The notes under the pieces: generated by a model
The model's database searches: none
Seen by the model: the letters and a program-made list of their open reading frames with translations, nothing else
What the model was told of the DNA's origin: nothing
Assembly (NCBI GenBank): GCA_020975725.1
Contig: QXJR01000006.1
Span: forward strand, 248,001 to 312,000
Length of the DNA: 64,000 nucleotides
Source of the DNA: Picocystis sp. L7
Lineage: Eukaryota > Chlorophyta > Picocystophyceae > Picocystales > Picocystaceae
Direction of reading: 5' to 3'
Made by a program: the position numbers and the translations under genes
Shown here: piece by piece, positions 31,024-41,437 of the stretch
How positions within the stretch are numbered: position 1 is the first letter of the stretch
How the letters are laid out: every line of letters starts with the position of its first letter

Positions 31024-32107
31024 TTACATGCTGCGGTGCACATGGTACACACGCACAAGCCCATCGGTAAAACCTGTGAACAGAGTAGAACCATCCGAGG
31101 ACCACGCCAGGCTTGTGCAGAAAGGTGGTTGGGAACGCTTTCCTACATTCTCAAACTCTGGGCGCACCTCGTCCACCAGGGACTTGGATTCGAGATCCCA
31201 GATCTTGATGGAATGCTGCGTCGCAGCGCAGAGCCAGTAGTGGCTTGGGGAGAAGCAAAGGGCTTGGATGGCATCGTTTGCATCCAAAGCGTAGAGCCTC
31301 TTTCCCTCTGCGAGATCCCAGAGCATGGCAATGCCGTCTTTGCCACCGGATGCACAGAGGGAGCCATCTGGCGAAACAGTTACTGTGTTCAGGTAGCCGG
31401 TGTGTCCGGGGAGGTTGAAGCGCAGCTTGCAGTTTGCCAAGTTCCACACCTTCACCAGCTTATCCCAGCCGCAGGAGACGATGATGGGGTTGGATGTGAC
31501 GGGCGAGAAGCGTACGCAGCTCACCCATTCGGAGTGTCCACCTTCCTGCTCGCTGATGGTGAACTTGCACTCTCCGATCGTGTTCCACAGCTTGATGGAC
31601 TTGTCCCTCGAACCAGACACGATTTGACGGTGGTCGACGGACATGGCCACAGACAGCACGTCCTTGGAGTGTCCGATGAAGCGCCGGGTCGTTTTTCCGG
31701 TGCTGAGGTCCCAGAGGCGCAGGGTGCCGTCCCAGGATCCAGAGATGGCGTATTGTCCATCGCTGGAGATCACGACGTCTTGCACGAAGTGGTTGTGTCC
31801 TCTCAAGGAGCGTCGTGGATATCCGTAGGTCCCTTCCTCGCGCGTCAAGGACCACACGATGACGCTCTTGTCGCGAGAGGAGGTCAAGATCATGTCACTG
31901 TTGTCCACAGGTGTGGCCACAGCGGTCACCTGCAGGATCGACGTCGAAACAATCCCGTTCCAGTCACGTCAGCACGCATGCCTCGCCACTTCCCTTTCCC
32001 TCCGACGTCGCGTCGACGTCCTCGTCGGACCCCTCCCATCCGCTCCTGGCACGCACCCATCCGGAATGGCCCTTCAGCACACCGTGGAAGGAAAGGCTGT
32101 CCGTCAT
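31024..32107 (-). CDS. RACK1: RACK1, seven-bladed WD40 ribosomal scaffold
   Basis: Exons 32107-32057 and 31929-31024 give 318 residues. The 17-codon first exon ends in GVLKGHSGW and joins VTAVATPV across a 127-bp phase-0 GT-AG intron, restoring blade 1. Seven WD repeats follow, with [31 protein letters not shown] and [18 protein letters not shown]1 sits on the 40S head and docks kinases and quality-control factors. The stop codon TAA is itself part of a TGTAA word (31028-31024), so the poly(A) signal may overlap the end of the reading frame. Confidence 0.96.
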
Positions 32108-33921
32108 CTCGATTCAAGTGCGATCCAACGCCGCGCCTGCACGTCCAGATGCGATGCGAAACAATGATGCCGATGGGATGGCGGCGCGATCGCCTGAACC
32201 CTTGGTTAACTCGGAACGAATTAACCCAGGACGAAGAACCCCGAATGGGAGGGGTCCTTGTCCGAAGGTCCATGCCAGTCACCACCAACGGCCTCGTCCG
32301 AGCCCAACTGGAAGGTTGTTACAAACTCCGTTTCCATGGGAATCGAGACGGGATGGTCGACGAGGCCGAGGAACCCGCCTCACGGACGCGGTATCGGACA
32401 GCTCGACCACGGACGAAGCGTTGGAGGGTCAATGATTGAAGCCCACGACGTTGAAAACATCTGAACTCCTCACAAGGGTACACCGCAAGGGACGCACGCC
32501 AGCGCACATGGGATCGGCTTTGTCGAAGATCCATCGATGCGGCTACCCCGCCGTTCTTCACCTCTCCCATCGTCGATCGTCACCGATGGAGGTCGAACGA
32601 CGTCCGACAACCCATATCAATGTGTGTTGACGTCCATTGCAAGACCATACGGTCATCGTACCCATGCATCGTTGGGCACCACTGTCCGTATACTCACACA
32701 ACACCGATCCTTCCCTTCAACAAGGAACCTCCTTGACGCGGACGACGTGTCCAAGGGAGAGGTCGAGGTATTGAGTGGCAATAGGGGGTGCAACGGCCAA
32801 GAGGCATACACGAAGCTAGAATCGAAGGGAAGAAAGACGCGCTCGCCTGTTTTGACGAGGGAAGAGACCAAGGAACGCCAACCCATCTTGCACTCCTTTC
32901 GATGGGTTCGAGAATATTTTTTCTCCACACATGCCAAACGGCAAGAGGAACGTTATTGCATGCCTGCACAATCCCTGTTGCCCTTGCGATCCTCCGGATG
33001 CCCACGGAGTACGCGCCACCACCCCAATCGTCGAAACGAGTGGGGTGATCTAGTGGAGTTCGTCTTGGATTATTACCCGTTGGGTCCTCCGTCGTTCGAG
33101 ACGCAAACCACTACAAAGTTGGCGTGTGCACGTGCATATGATCCGATTTAGGGCAACAACAACCGTCGATGGATGCTGTATTTGCTCCATACGTCCATGT
33201 TTTGCGGCATTCCCCATTTGAAGCAACGACCAAATGCAAGGACCTACGAAGGTCCAGTCATACTAAAACGACAGTGGGGGCATGTGATTATGCAAGGATG
33301 CAACGTGCAACATCGATCCAGAAGGGGGATGGCATCCTTGATTATCGTTTTACCGTGGGAGATCCGAAAGGTGCCCGACGTGCCCCTTCCAAAAACTTGG
33401 TAGAGGATGCAATTCTTGACGGGCTTAAACCGAAGGCCCTTGATGCATGGGTGCGAAACGTTGGGGCATGGCAAACAAAAAGGTATTCAAGTGAAGCTCG
33501 TCGTCCCGTGGTACCGCCTTCAACACCAGGGTTTGAACGTTCATCTGCCGCTCCAGGGTATCGGCACCTTCAAGCCGTCGGTCATTTGCAAGGACATTCA
33601 TCCGAGAAGGGCTTCCTTCTCAAGAGTGAAGCGTTCGATGCTTCGAGGCATCGACCGTCCTCTTGCAAGAGGCCAGTTGCGGACGACCTCCCTCCTTTGC
33701 GTGCGTACGAAGCAATGGCATCCACAACCCCTTGTCCATTGGAGAAATCCTTTTTTCAACCACCATTTGTCTGGTATCGTCCGTCTTTGCGCTTCATCTC
33801 TTTCCAATCGTTCGGACTCCCGAGTGCCACCTCCTCCCCCTCTTCCGAACCCATGCTGCGGTCTACGCGCCTACTCGCCCTTTTCTGACCGACCTCTCTC
33901 AGACCGTCTCCCCTTCGAAGC
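32108..33921. other. Divergent intergenic region, RACK1 / RNase H
   Basis: About 1.8 kb between two start codons. The ends are GC-richer and the middle (about 32500-33700) less so. Several frames of 60-240 codons are open on both strands but lack family features and regular codon use. I see no supported gene. Confidence 0.5.
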
Positions 33922-34901
33922 ATGCCCCGCAGAGGATCTCGTTCCTCTGCGGTCCTCGGTCGAGTGTTCCCTCCTTACGGTTCGAATGCAGCTTGGCGCG
34001 TCGACTGGACTCGACACGGAATGGAATCGGAACGTGCGCGCCAAGGAGAGAGCTCGGACGCGGATGCGCCTGACCTCTCCGCGCCAGTGGTGGTGAAGTT
34101 CGACGGTGGATCGAGAGGAAACCCAGGAAACGCAGGTGCCGGTGCCGTGGCGTTCGATGCGGCTGGTCGAAAGGTGCGACGCCGCATCCCGACGAAGCGA
34201 GTGGTGCAGCGACGGCGTTTTGGCTCGAGCAACGAAGTGTGGCTGACTTGGACATGCTCTTGCAGGTGTTCGAAGCCTCGCAACCTTTGGGCGTGGCCAC
34301 CAACAACGTGGCCGAGTACAAGGCGCTGATCCTGGGAATGAAGGTGGCCAAGGTGCTGGGTGCCACCAAACTGCAAGTCTTCGGGGATTCCAAACTGGTC
34401 TGCAGCCAAATGAAAGGGGAATGGGCAGTGCGGAATGCTGGGCTTCGTCCGCTGCACAAGGAAGCCAATGGCATTGCGTATACCTTTGACAGCTTTGAGA
34501 TCGAATACATTCCACGCGCAAAGAATGGAGATGCAGACGCCCTGGCCAACAAGGCAATGGACGGGGAATCCAGCGGACTCGGCCTGCTATCGAAGTGGGA
34601 AGAACTGCACAAGCCACCGAGACTTGCTCAACTTCGCGGAAGTCGCAGAGCGTCCAATCATCTAAAGCAAGGAGCTGGACCGTCTGCATCGAAAAAAACG
34701 GGAGATGGGCCGAAGAGTGCAGGACGAAGGTGCCACAAAGCACATGCTTCCACAGATGCAGCTGGGGTAAGTACCAGCGGATTTTCTCGTAGTTTTCCGG
34801 CAGACTTTGCTAGTCAAAGCCTTGGGAGGAAAGCCAGGAAGTATTCCAGGAGTGTGCTTCGTGGAGGTATGAACCTCTTCACGAAAAGGGCACCTCACTG
34901 A
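33922..34901 (+). CDS. RNase HI-domain protein
   Basis: Exons 33922-34173 and 34266-34901 give 295 residues across a 92-bp phase-0 GT-AG intron (CGAAAG/GTGCGA, TTGCAG/GTGTTC). The joined sequence is a plant-type RNase H fold: VVKFDGGSRGNPGNAGAGAV with the first Asp, NNVAEYKALILGM with Glu, LQVFGDSKLV with Asp, and NGDADALANKA with the last Asp. It would cut RNA in RNA:DNA hybrids. A Ser/Lys/Arg-rich tail of about 100 residues follows. The Met at 34021 is an alternative start; the longer form has a basic, Arg/Ser-rich leader that could target an organelle. No reverse transcriptase or other element parts are nearby, so this is a host gene. Confidence 0.83.
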
Positions 34902-35268
34902 GATGCCGACGAAGGGTACTTACGATTTCCAAGGTATCCGGAGGATTCCCGAGGAGATCATAGGGGAGTTCCTATTTTGTGGTGATATAATCCCACCGGG
35001 TTGCCCAAAATCCGTAGCAGATGTAACATTACATTCCTTCTGTATGTGGGTTTGATGGACCGTTCTTCCATCTTCATACAAACCAGCAATATGCATCCCG
35101 TAGAATCAAGAGCAAAACACGCAATTGGTCTCTCCCATCTCCTCACTGCTATGCAGTGTAAGACAAGTTGCATTCCCGCTGACTCATGGGTATCCCGTGT
35201 CACTGGGGGGCGGCCATGGCATCATTTTGCACCCAACCCGCCACTGTGCCAGAGTTGTCTAAAAATCC
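34902..35268. other. Convergent spacer, RNase H / cyclin A
   Basis: 367 bp between two stop codons. It contains the dual poly(A)-like site listed below and two similar words, near 35145 and 35268 (CCTCACTGC, then CAG and GTAAGA within about 15 bases). Confidence 0.6.
35022..35033. terminator. Possible bidirectional poly(A) site TGTAACATTACA
   Basis: TGTAA on the plus strand (35022-35026) and TGTAA on the minus strand (35033-35029) are separated by two bases, between two convergent genes (RNase H ends at 34901, cyclin A at 35269). Each is in the right orientation to end one of the two mRNAs. Confidence 0.5.
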
Positions 35269-36685
35269 TCACTGCAACGCAGGGTAAGAGCGAGCTGGTA
35301 GAGATTCTGGTGGTTGGATATCTGACACGCTTTGAAATTTGTGCAACGAGTACTTTTCCCTTATCGCTGGCAGCTGTGAATCTTTGCAACCAAGGAAAAC
35401 CTTGTGGAGGGCTTGGACACAAACCTGCAAATCTGAAACTGTATATCCCGTGTAGTGCGTCAGTGTTCCTGTCCAGGCCTTCTTTCCCATTGTCAGCCTG
35501 GCGAGGAAAACGGAGCTGGCAGCGATGATTGACGGCAGGAATTGCAGGAAGGAATACTCTAGCAACGAGAGCTCAGAAAGGAAAGATGCCAGATACTCTG
35601 TCTGTGCATCGACTTCCGCAGCTTGCAGGAATCTTCGAAGGAAACTCTTTGCGGTGGGTTTTGTCAGTTGAAAATCCAGGAACTCCAGCACTTTGCGTTC
35701 CATCCCTAGGACCTCCTCTCGTTTGTATGTGTTGTCCGTGATGTAGCAGAACTCGTCTACCTGTGGTGGGTATATTTCTTCGTATTTCGCAGCAATAAGC
35801 ATGCAAGAAACTCCTACTAATTGCAACTTGTTTCTCATGATCGGAACACGCGACAGGACACAGTCGATGTAGTCCACTGCCAAGTACAGGGTGTCTGGTA
35901 GGAGCTTGTACTCTTCCGCGACTTCGACCAGCCAATCTATCAGTATGCCCCTCATGGTTGGGTTGATATCTGTTTGTTTCCTTTCCATGTAGTTAGCTGA
36001 TGGCCGGGCCCGCTGCTCGGCGCCGAGCAGATAGCTATAAATTTCCTCGACGTATTGCGTGCACATTTGCGGGTCATCGACCCACTTTTCGTCCACGTCT
36101 GTCCATTCTACCTGCTGCTGCTCGAACCTGTCATCCTCTTCCATGCGAGTTCCGTCCTCTGTCCACTGGGTGAGGGGGGAATGGGCATGCCGCCGGGGCT
36201 GGGGACAGTCTTTGGTGGCTGGACGTTCTGGGACGCTTCTCAGTTGATCTGCGTGGGTGCCATCGTTTTTCGTGTGGTCGCCAACCTTCGGTTTTGCACG
36301 TCGAGGTCAGCCGTGTCACCTGTTGTTTTGGAGGACGGGCGCGGGATGACGATGCGCCGTATGTCTCACCTTAGCCTGTGCCGCAGCGGCCAGCTGCCTC
36401 CCTCTCGAGCTGCTGGTGTTGGTGATGTTGGCGAGCGCTGCGCGCTTCCTGGAGGCCCTCACGACCCCCTTGTTGTTTGGCTGGATCGATTCGTGATTAG
36501 GAGTCAGCCTCGAGCTTTATTTTTCGGTTGGTGGTTGTTCACCTTCGTGGGCATCGTTCTTTCGTATTCCTTACACTCGTCACATCCAGCTTGTTCCGTT
36601 TCCCGTTCCCGAGCAGGCCGTGGTCCAGCGTTTCGTCCGCGTAGAGCATCTCTTCGGCGTGCTTGTTGTGGTTGGATCCGCTCAT
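35269..36685 (-). CDS. CYCA: A-type cyclin (plant CYCA2-like)
   Basis: Three exons give 412 residues: 36685-36575, 36480-36370 and 36285-35269, all phase 0, with introns of 94 and 84 bp. Exon 2 supplies a textbook destruction box, RAALANITN (R50 to N58, RxxLxxIxN), recognised by the anaphase-promoting complex. Exon 3 holds both cyclin boxes: MRGILIDWLVEVAEEYKLLP (about 184-203) is the CDK-contact helix, then EEFCYITDNTY-like VDEFCYITDNTYKREEVL and LSELSLLEYSFLQFLPSIIA. The YMERKQTDINPTMRG context and the C-terminal LPAIREKYSLHKF are typical of plant A cyclins, which act in S to M phase. The exon 3 acceptor (CCGAAG) is the least certain junction; both introns carry CTGAC/CTAAT branch-like words. 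Confidence 0.88.
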
Positions 36686-38698
36686 GCTACGTCAACCGCT
36701 CGGATGCACTTCGTTCCACCGTCTGTCTTGGCCTGGGTTCCGAAGTCGGCTCACTGCTGCGGATCCTCTTCGCCTGCGGTGCGTCTCATGTCCTCCACCC
36801 GATCGTCTGCCACCACGTCCACGCTGCACCGCGTCCCACGGATCCCAAGGCGCGCTCGTTCGACGTGCTTCGCGCACGTGCTTTGCGCCTGCTTCGATCA
36901 CGATCGAACGGACAAATTGGCGCGTTTCTGGACCTTGACTGAACCCCACCCACCCCGAAAGGGGGGTCCCGATGGGTCCACCAAAGGCGGGGAAATCGAC
37001 CCCCCTCCTCCCTTCCCACCACCAGCCCCACCGAGGGGGACCGTTGGGAGGGGGGGGAGGGGGGCACCAGCATCGCCCAGGCGCTGGCATCCAGCCGGTG
37101 GGACACGTGCGAGCGCCACGCGAGGGGGAAGGCAAACTCACACGAAAGGGCGTCCTCAGGGTGCAGAGTCGGAACCCTCGCCATTGGATCGATTTTCGTC
37201 TCTGAAGAACACCCGTCCTCGCGATCGCGTGAGGATGAAGACCCACGACCAACGTGGTTCCCAAAGGGGAGAGTCGATTTTCCATCGCTCCACACAAATG
37301 GCCGGAAGGTAAAGTCATATCCTAATGGCACGATGCAAGTTGAGACATGCACGACACCAAACAAAGGATACGGGGGCCGTTTCGATAGGGTGCACGACGC
37401 CGACAACAAACAAATCCACCACGTTGTCGTCGCCGCGGTCAGAGCGAGGAACGTCCTGTAAAAAGTCGAAGGGAATCCTCCACTATTCGTGATAGGCGGT
37501 CGCAAGAGAGAGAACGGGAGCGGGTGTCTTGGTCGTTCAAGACGCCGATTGGGATAAGCGTTGGAGACGAATTCACCCACGAACGCCACAAGGATAGACA
37601 CAAATCGTGAAACGTGTCTTTCACGATTCGTAATACTCTTCGCGTACACTTGGCAGCGGTGAAGGAGCGTCTCCGATTGCGTCCAAACGCATCCTTCCAC
37701 CATTTCCTAGGTGTACGCCCATCTCAGGTGATCATGCGAGGTCGGCGGCCTCTCAAGATTGCGCCCATCCGCTTTTTCGGTTCTTGTTTCACCCCTCCCC
37801 AGCATTTGATTGGGAGAATCGGGTTTGAGGGCAAGTCTCGGCCCCTCGTTTGCTCCTTTTCGAGTGATTGTCGCGACGTGTAGTGAAAGGAGGGTTGATG
37901 AGAAGCCTCCCTTCACAAGGCCGTTCCCGTCGCGTGGTCCTTCCATGGGCTGGTTCCACCCTGGCGAAGTTCTCTTCGAGGTGTCGATGCGCCAAGCTCG
38001 GAGGGACGATGCATCGTTGAGGAAGGGTGGAGTTTGTTGCGAATATTGCACCGGTGTTGCGCGTGTGGCCCGTCGAGTATTTTGTGCCCAAGGAGTTCGT
38101 CCGTCCATGTCTCGGCCAGAGAAACGAACCAGGTTGGCGTCGCTTCGGTGGCGTCGTCCATGTGCCCTCATCTTCGCTTCGTTCGTTGGTCGAGGTCGTC
38201 CCTCGCTTTCATCAACTCAAAAGCGGACCCACGTCTTGGTCTTGAGCCGAAGCCCTTGGTGTTGGATCTGCACCGACTGGTTCCTTTCCACACGTCCCTT
38301 CGATCCGGTTCGATCGAGAGGGGGATCGGGGGTGTCGGTCTCGAACCCCCTTCTCCTGCTCCCCCCCTTCCCCTTCGGAGGGCAAGGACCCGAGTTAACC
38401 TCCCTCCGAGGTAGGGTTTAGGAAGGGGATCGGGGATCCTGCTTTGGGTGGCGGCGCAGAGGGTTTCGGTGCGCATTGGATCGCATCGCAAGCGCACGAG
38501 GAGGTGCGTCACGGCGTCGTTCGCGATGGAAGGGCGCGTGGGAGGTGGCGAAGGACGAGAGGGAAGGACGGACGTCCACGTGGACGGGCGGAAGGAGGAC
38601 GTGCGCCGCGGTGGGGAGGGGAGACGGCGGCTGACCGATGGGGACACGACGTGGGACGTGCAGGAGTGAAAGCAGCGCCTCGTGGCGTTCCTGGCGGC
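36686..38698. promoter_or_regulatory. Divergent intergenic region, cyclin A / RPL7A
   Basis: About 2 kb. The cyclin side (36930-37080) has C and G tracts such as CCGAAAGGGGGG; the middle is plainer; the RPL7A side (38290-38430) has GGTTCGATCGAGAGGGGGATCG-like words in shorter pieces. A possible 5'-leader intron of RPL7A runs 38504-38663 (GAG/GTGCGT, GTGCAG/GAG). No gene is recognised inside. Confidence 0.5.
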
Positions 38699-39481
38699 AT
38701 GGCGCCTCGAAAGAAGATTCCCACGCCGGCTGCCCTGCCCACGGGCAAGAAAGAGTCGAAAAAGGAACTCAACCCGATGTACGAGCGTCGTCCCAAGACC
38801 TTCGGACTCGGACAATCCCTGCCGCCGAAAGGCACCGATCTGCATCGGTTCGTGCGTTGGCCCAAGTACGTGCGTCTGCAACGCCAGAGGCGCGTGCTGA
38901 GGCAGAGGCTGAAGGTGCCACCAGCCATCAACCAGTTCACCAAGACGCTGGACAAGAACGCCGCCGAACAGGTGCTGAAGGTACTCATGAAATACCGACC
39001 CGAAAGCAAGGAAGCCAAGAAGGAAAGGCTGCTGGAAGAAGCCAAGCTGGCCGAGGCAGGAACCGTGGCCCAGAAGAAGAAGCCACTCGTTGTCAAGTAC
39101 GGAATCAACCACATCACCTATCTGATCGAACAGAAAAAGGCACAGCTGGTGGTGATCGCGCACGACGTCGACCCCATCGAACTGGTGGTGTGGCTGCCGG
39201 CACTGTGTAAGAAGATGGACGTGCCCTACTGCATCGTCAAGGGCAAGGCTCGGCTCGGAGCAGTCGTGCACAAAAAGACGGCCACGGCTTTGGCACTCAC
39301 CGCGGTGAAGAACGAAGATCAAAGAGAGCTTGCAAAGATCATAGATGCAGCCAGAGAAATGTTCAACGAAGCTCCTCGTGCGGCATGGGGTGGTGGCATC
39401 ATGGGACCCAAGTCAGAGGCACGCAGGAGGGCCAGGGAGAAAGTATTGGCCAAGGAGCTCGCACAACGCATGGCTGTGTAG
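38699..39481 (+). CDS. RPL7A: 60S ribosomal protein eL8 (L7a)
   Basis: The 260-residue protein is a structural protein of the large cytosolic subunit. It matches plant eL8 from [19 protein letters not shown] onward, with [35 protein letters not shown], the L7Ae-type RNA-binding core [20 protein letters not shown], and [19 protein letters not shown] at the end. The ATG at 38699 gives normal length. The frame is open upstream from a GTG, but that part is probably leader or intron. A splice acceptor at 38663 would place GVKAAPRG just before MAPRKK. A TGTAA at 39511-39515 follows the stop by 29 bases. Confidence 0.95.
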   Translation: MAPRKKIPTPAALPTGKKESKKELNPMYERRPKTFGLGQSLPPKGTDLHRFVRWPKYVRLQRQRRVLRQRLKVPPAINQFTKTLDKNAAEQVLKVLMKYRPESKEAKKERLLEEAKLAEAGTVAQKKKPLVVKYGINHITYLIEQKKAQLVVIAHDVDPIELVVWLPALCKKMDVPYCIVKGKARLGAVVHKKTATALALTAVKNEDQRELAKIIDAAREMFNEAPRAAWGGGIMGPKSEARRRAREKVLAKELAQRMAV

Positions 39482-40315
39482 ATAGGCTAGGAGGAGTTAC
39501 ATTTCTCCAGTGTAATGCATCCTCGTGATCGTGCATCCGCCACTTGCCACCATCGACAAGCAACAAACTGCTTGTCGCACTTTGCCAAAAGCATGCAGCC
39601 GACATGGACACGCCACCCGTCTCGATCTCTCTTAAAACGATTCACGAAAAGGTGGAGACCGGGTCTTCGCAGCGCTGTTCACGTTTCAGTGAGAACCCCA
39701 TCACACAAACACACGATCGATGTCCGAATACCTGTTGCAGTGATTTACAAGTTACAAGTCCGCTTTTCAGATTTCAAATGAGTATGCGAAGCATGTGCTC
39801 TCTGCGCGCCACACCCCTCGAGGGACGCCAGGGCCTTGTGACCTTCATGCCCATCTGCAACCATGGCATCTCTTACTCCCACTCATGGCGATGACACCCA
39901 GAGCGGGATCCCGATTGCACGGGTGTGCGTATGGAGCATTTGGGCCTAGAAGGATACTCAAGGGTCCTCAGTACATCCAGCCTCAGATGCCATTGTTCGT
40001 AAACCCCACACACGGCCATGATTTGCCCGCCTTGCATGATACCGAGCAGCACCTGAACGTGTAGAGATGAAGCGCCTCGGATCCCAAACGCAGCCCTTCC
40101 GTGCCGATGGCATACCTGTCTTCTTCAATCTTCTTTGAAACGGCACAAAGATGGGGCTAGCGGTCTACCAGTTCCTCCTTTTCGGCACTTTTGCGGTTCG
40201 TTTTATTGACGAAAATACCCGGAAGGCGGGTGAGGAAGTAGAGGCACGGCTGATTCGGTTCGCCCGACCTCCGACACCAAGTCCATTCTGTTCATGGTAA
40301 GCCAGGTGCATTCGT
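39482..40315. other. Convergent spacer, RPL7A / V-ATPase C
   Basis: About 830 bp between two stop codons. It holds the RPL7A poly(A) signal near the left end and otherwise short frames only. Confidence 0.6.
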
Positions 40316-41437
40316 TCAAAGCTTCAATGGGAGCAGAATGTACGGCAAGGACATTTTGTCCACCCCTGACGCGGCATTCGAATCCTTCCCGATCAGGCTT
40401 TTCAGTGATTTGGCGTCGGAATTGGAGCACGCCTTTGCCAGCATGGATTGCACTTGGATTTCGTGTTTTTTCCTGGGTTGTATGACGCCAAACGTGAAGG
40501 ACGGCGGGAGTCCATACCTGAGTATGCTTTCCACGAAGAGTTGCACCACCAGCAGATGCAAATAGACGGAGAAGACTTCTCCCAAGGAGAGTCGGCACCA
40601 TTCTTCCAGCGCTGCTTCTTTTTCGTTCAAGGAACGTTGCAGTTCAGCGATTCGATCCCTGGTTTCGTGGCTGGCGTTGGGTTCGAACGTGTAATCCCTC
40701 ACGTGGTATCCTTCGCCTCTCGCTTTTCTCTTGAAGGTCTCTTCCACCTTTCGGAAGAGCGTGACGGTGTACAGGCAGGACTCTTGGTCTTCGATGACTT
40801 TCCTGGCCGACCTCGGGACCACGAGTTCGGTGATGGTTTCGTAGCTGGTCAACCACTCGGATTCGGCGCTTCGGGGCACCACCACTGCCAACGTCGTCAA
40901 GTGTTCGGATTCGCACACCCAGTCGTCCGGCACGATGGATCCCAGCTCCCGCACGGCCAAGCTTCCGGTCTGTTTGCGCATCAGACCGGCCAGCTGTCCC
41001 TTGCACTGCAGGTATTCGTTGCTCCTCGTCTTCAGCACGTCTTCGGTGTCCATGGCCAGGCCATGGAGCGCTTCTACGGTCTCTCGGATCGGCTTGTGGC
41101 TGGGATACTTGGCCTCGTTCCACGCGAAATCCTGCAGGTACGTCTCTGCACGGGTCCCTTCCACTTCGACGTGAGCGATGGATTCGCTCGCACGTGGATC
41201 GAAGTCGCCCAGGACGCGCTTCAGGCGGTTCAAGGCGGCCTCCACGGCCACGCAGGTCTTGAGCAGCTGGTCGCTGGCCGCGAAGAGGTCGTCCAACGTG
41301 CCGACGGGAAGCGGTGGCACCTCCAACCGATGGCTCTGCGCCTGTTCGTGTTCGAAGCTCTGCGTGTGGAGCGTCCGCCAAACCTCCTCCTGGTTCCGTT
41401 CTCGAGTCGGAAGGCTCACCAGCCAGTGTTCCGACAT
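40316..41437 (-). CDS. VHA-C: V-type H+-ATPase subunit C
   Basis: The 373-residue protein links the V1 stator stalks to the Vo ring of the vacuolar proton pump and controls reversible V1-Vo assembly (DET3 in Arabidopsis). Landmarks are HWLVSLP at the start, VGTLDDLFAASDQLLK, FAWNEAKYPSHKPI, RKQTGSLAVREL, LTSYETITELVVPRSA and SILRYGLPPSFTFGVI. Length matches the family. The Met at 41437 is preferred over an upstream in-frame Met at 41509 because the extra 24 residues derive from the tandem-repeat promoter and homologues begin at MSEHWLV. There is no intron. Confidence 0.95.
   Translation of the reverse strand: MSEHWLVSLPTRERNQEEVWRTLHTQSFEHEQAQSHRLEVPPLPVGTLDDLFAASDQLLKTCVAVEAALNRLKRVLGDFDPRASESIAHVEVEGTRAETYLQDFAWNEAKYPSHKPIRETVEALHGLAMDTEDVLKTRSNEYLQCKGQLAGLMRKQTGSLAVRELGSIVPDDWVCESEHLTTLAVVVPRSAESEWLTSYETITELVVPRSARKVIEDQESCLYTVTLFRKVEETFKRKARGEGYHVRDYTFEPNASHETRDRIAELQRSLNEKEAALEEWCRLSLGEVFSVYLHLLVVQLFVESILRYGLPPSFTFGVIQPRKKHEIQVQSMLAKACSNSDAKSLKSLIGKDSNAASGVDKMSLPYILLPLKL

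Noticed and set aside
33922-34901. RNase H domain as part of a retroelement
   Set aside because: The gene has its own intron and stop, and no reverse transcriptase, integrase or terminal repeats are nearby.
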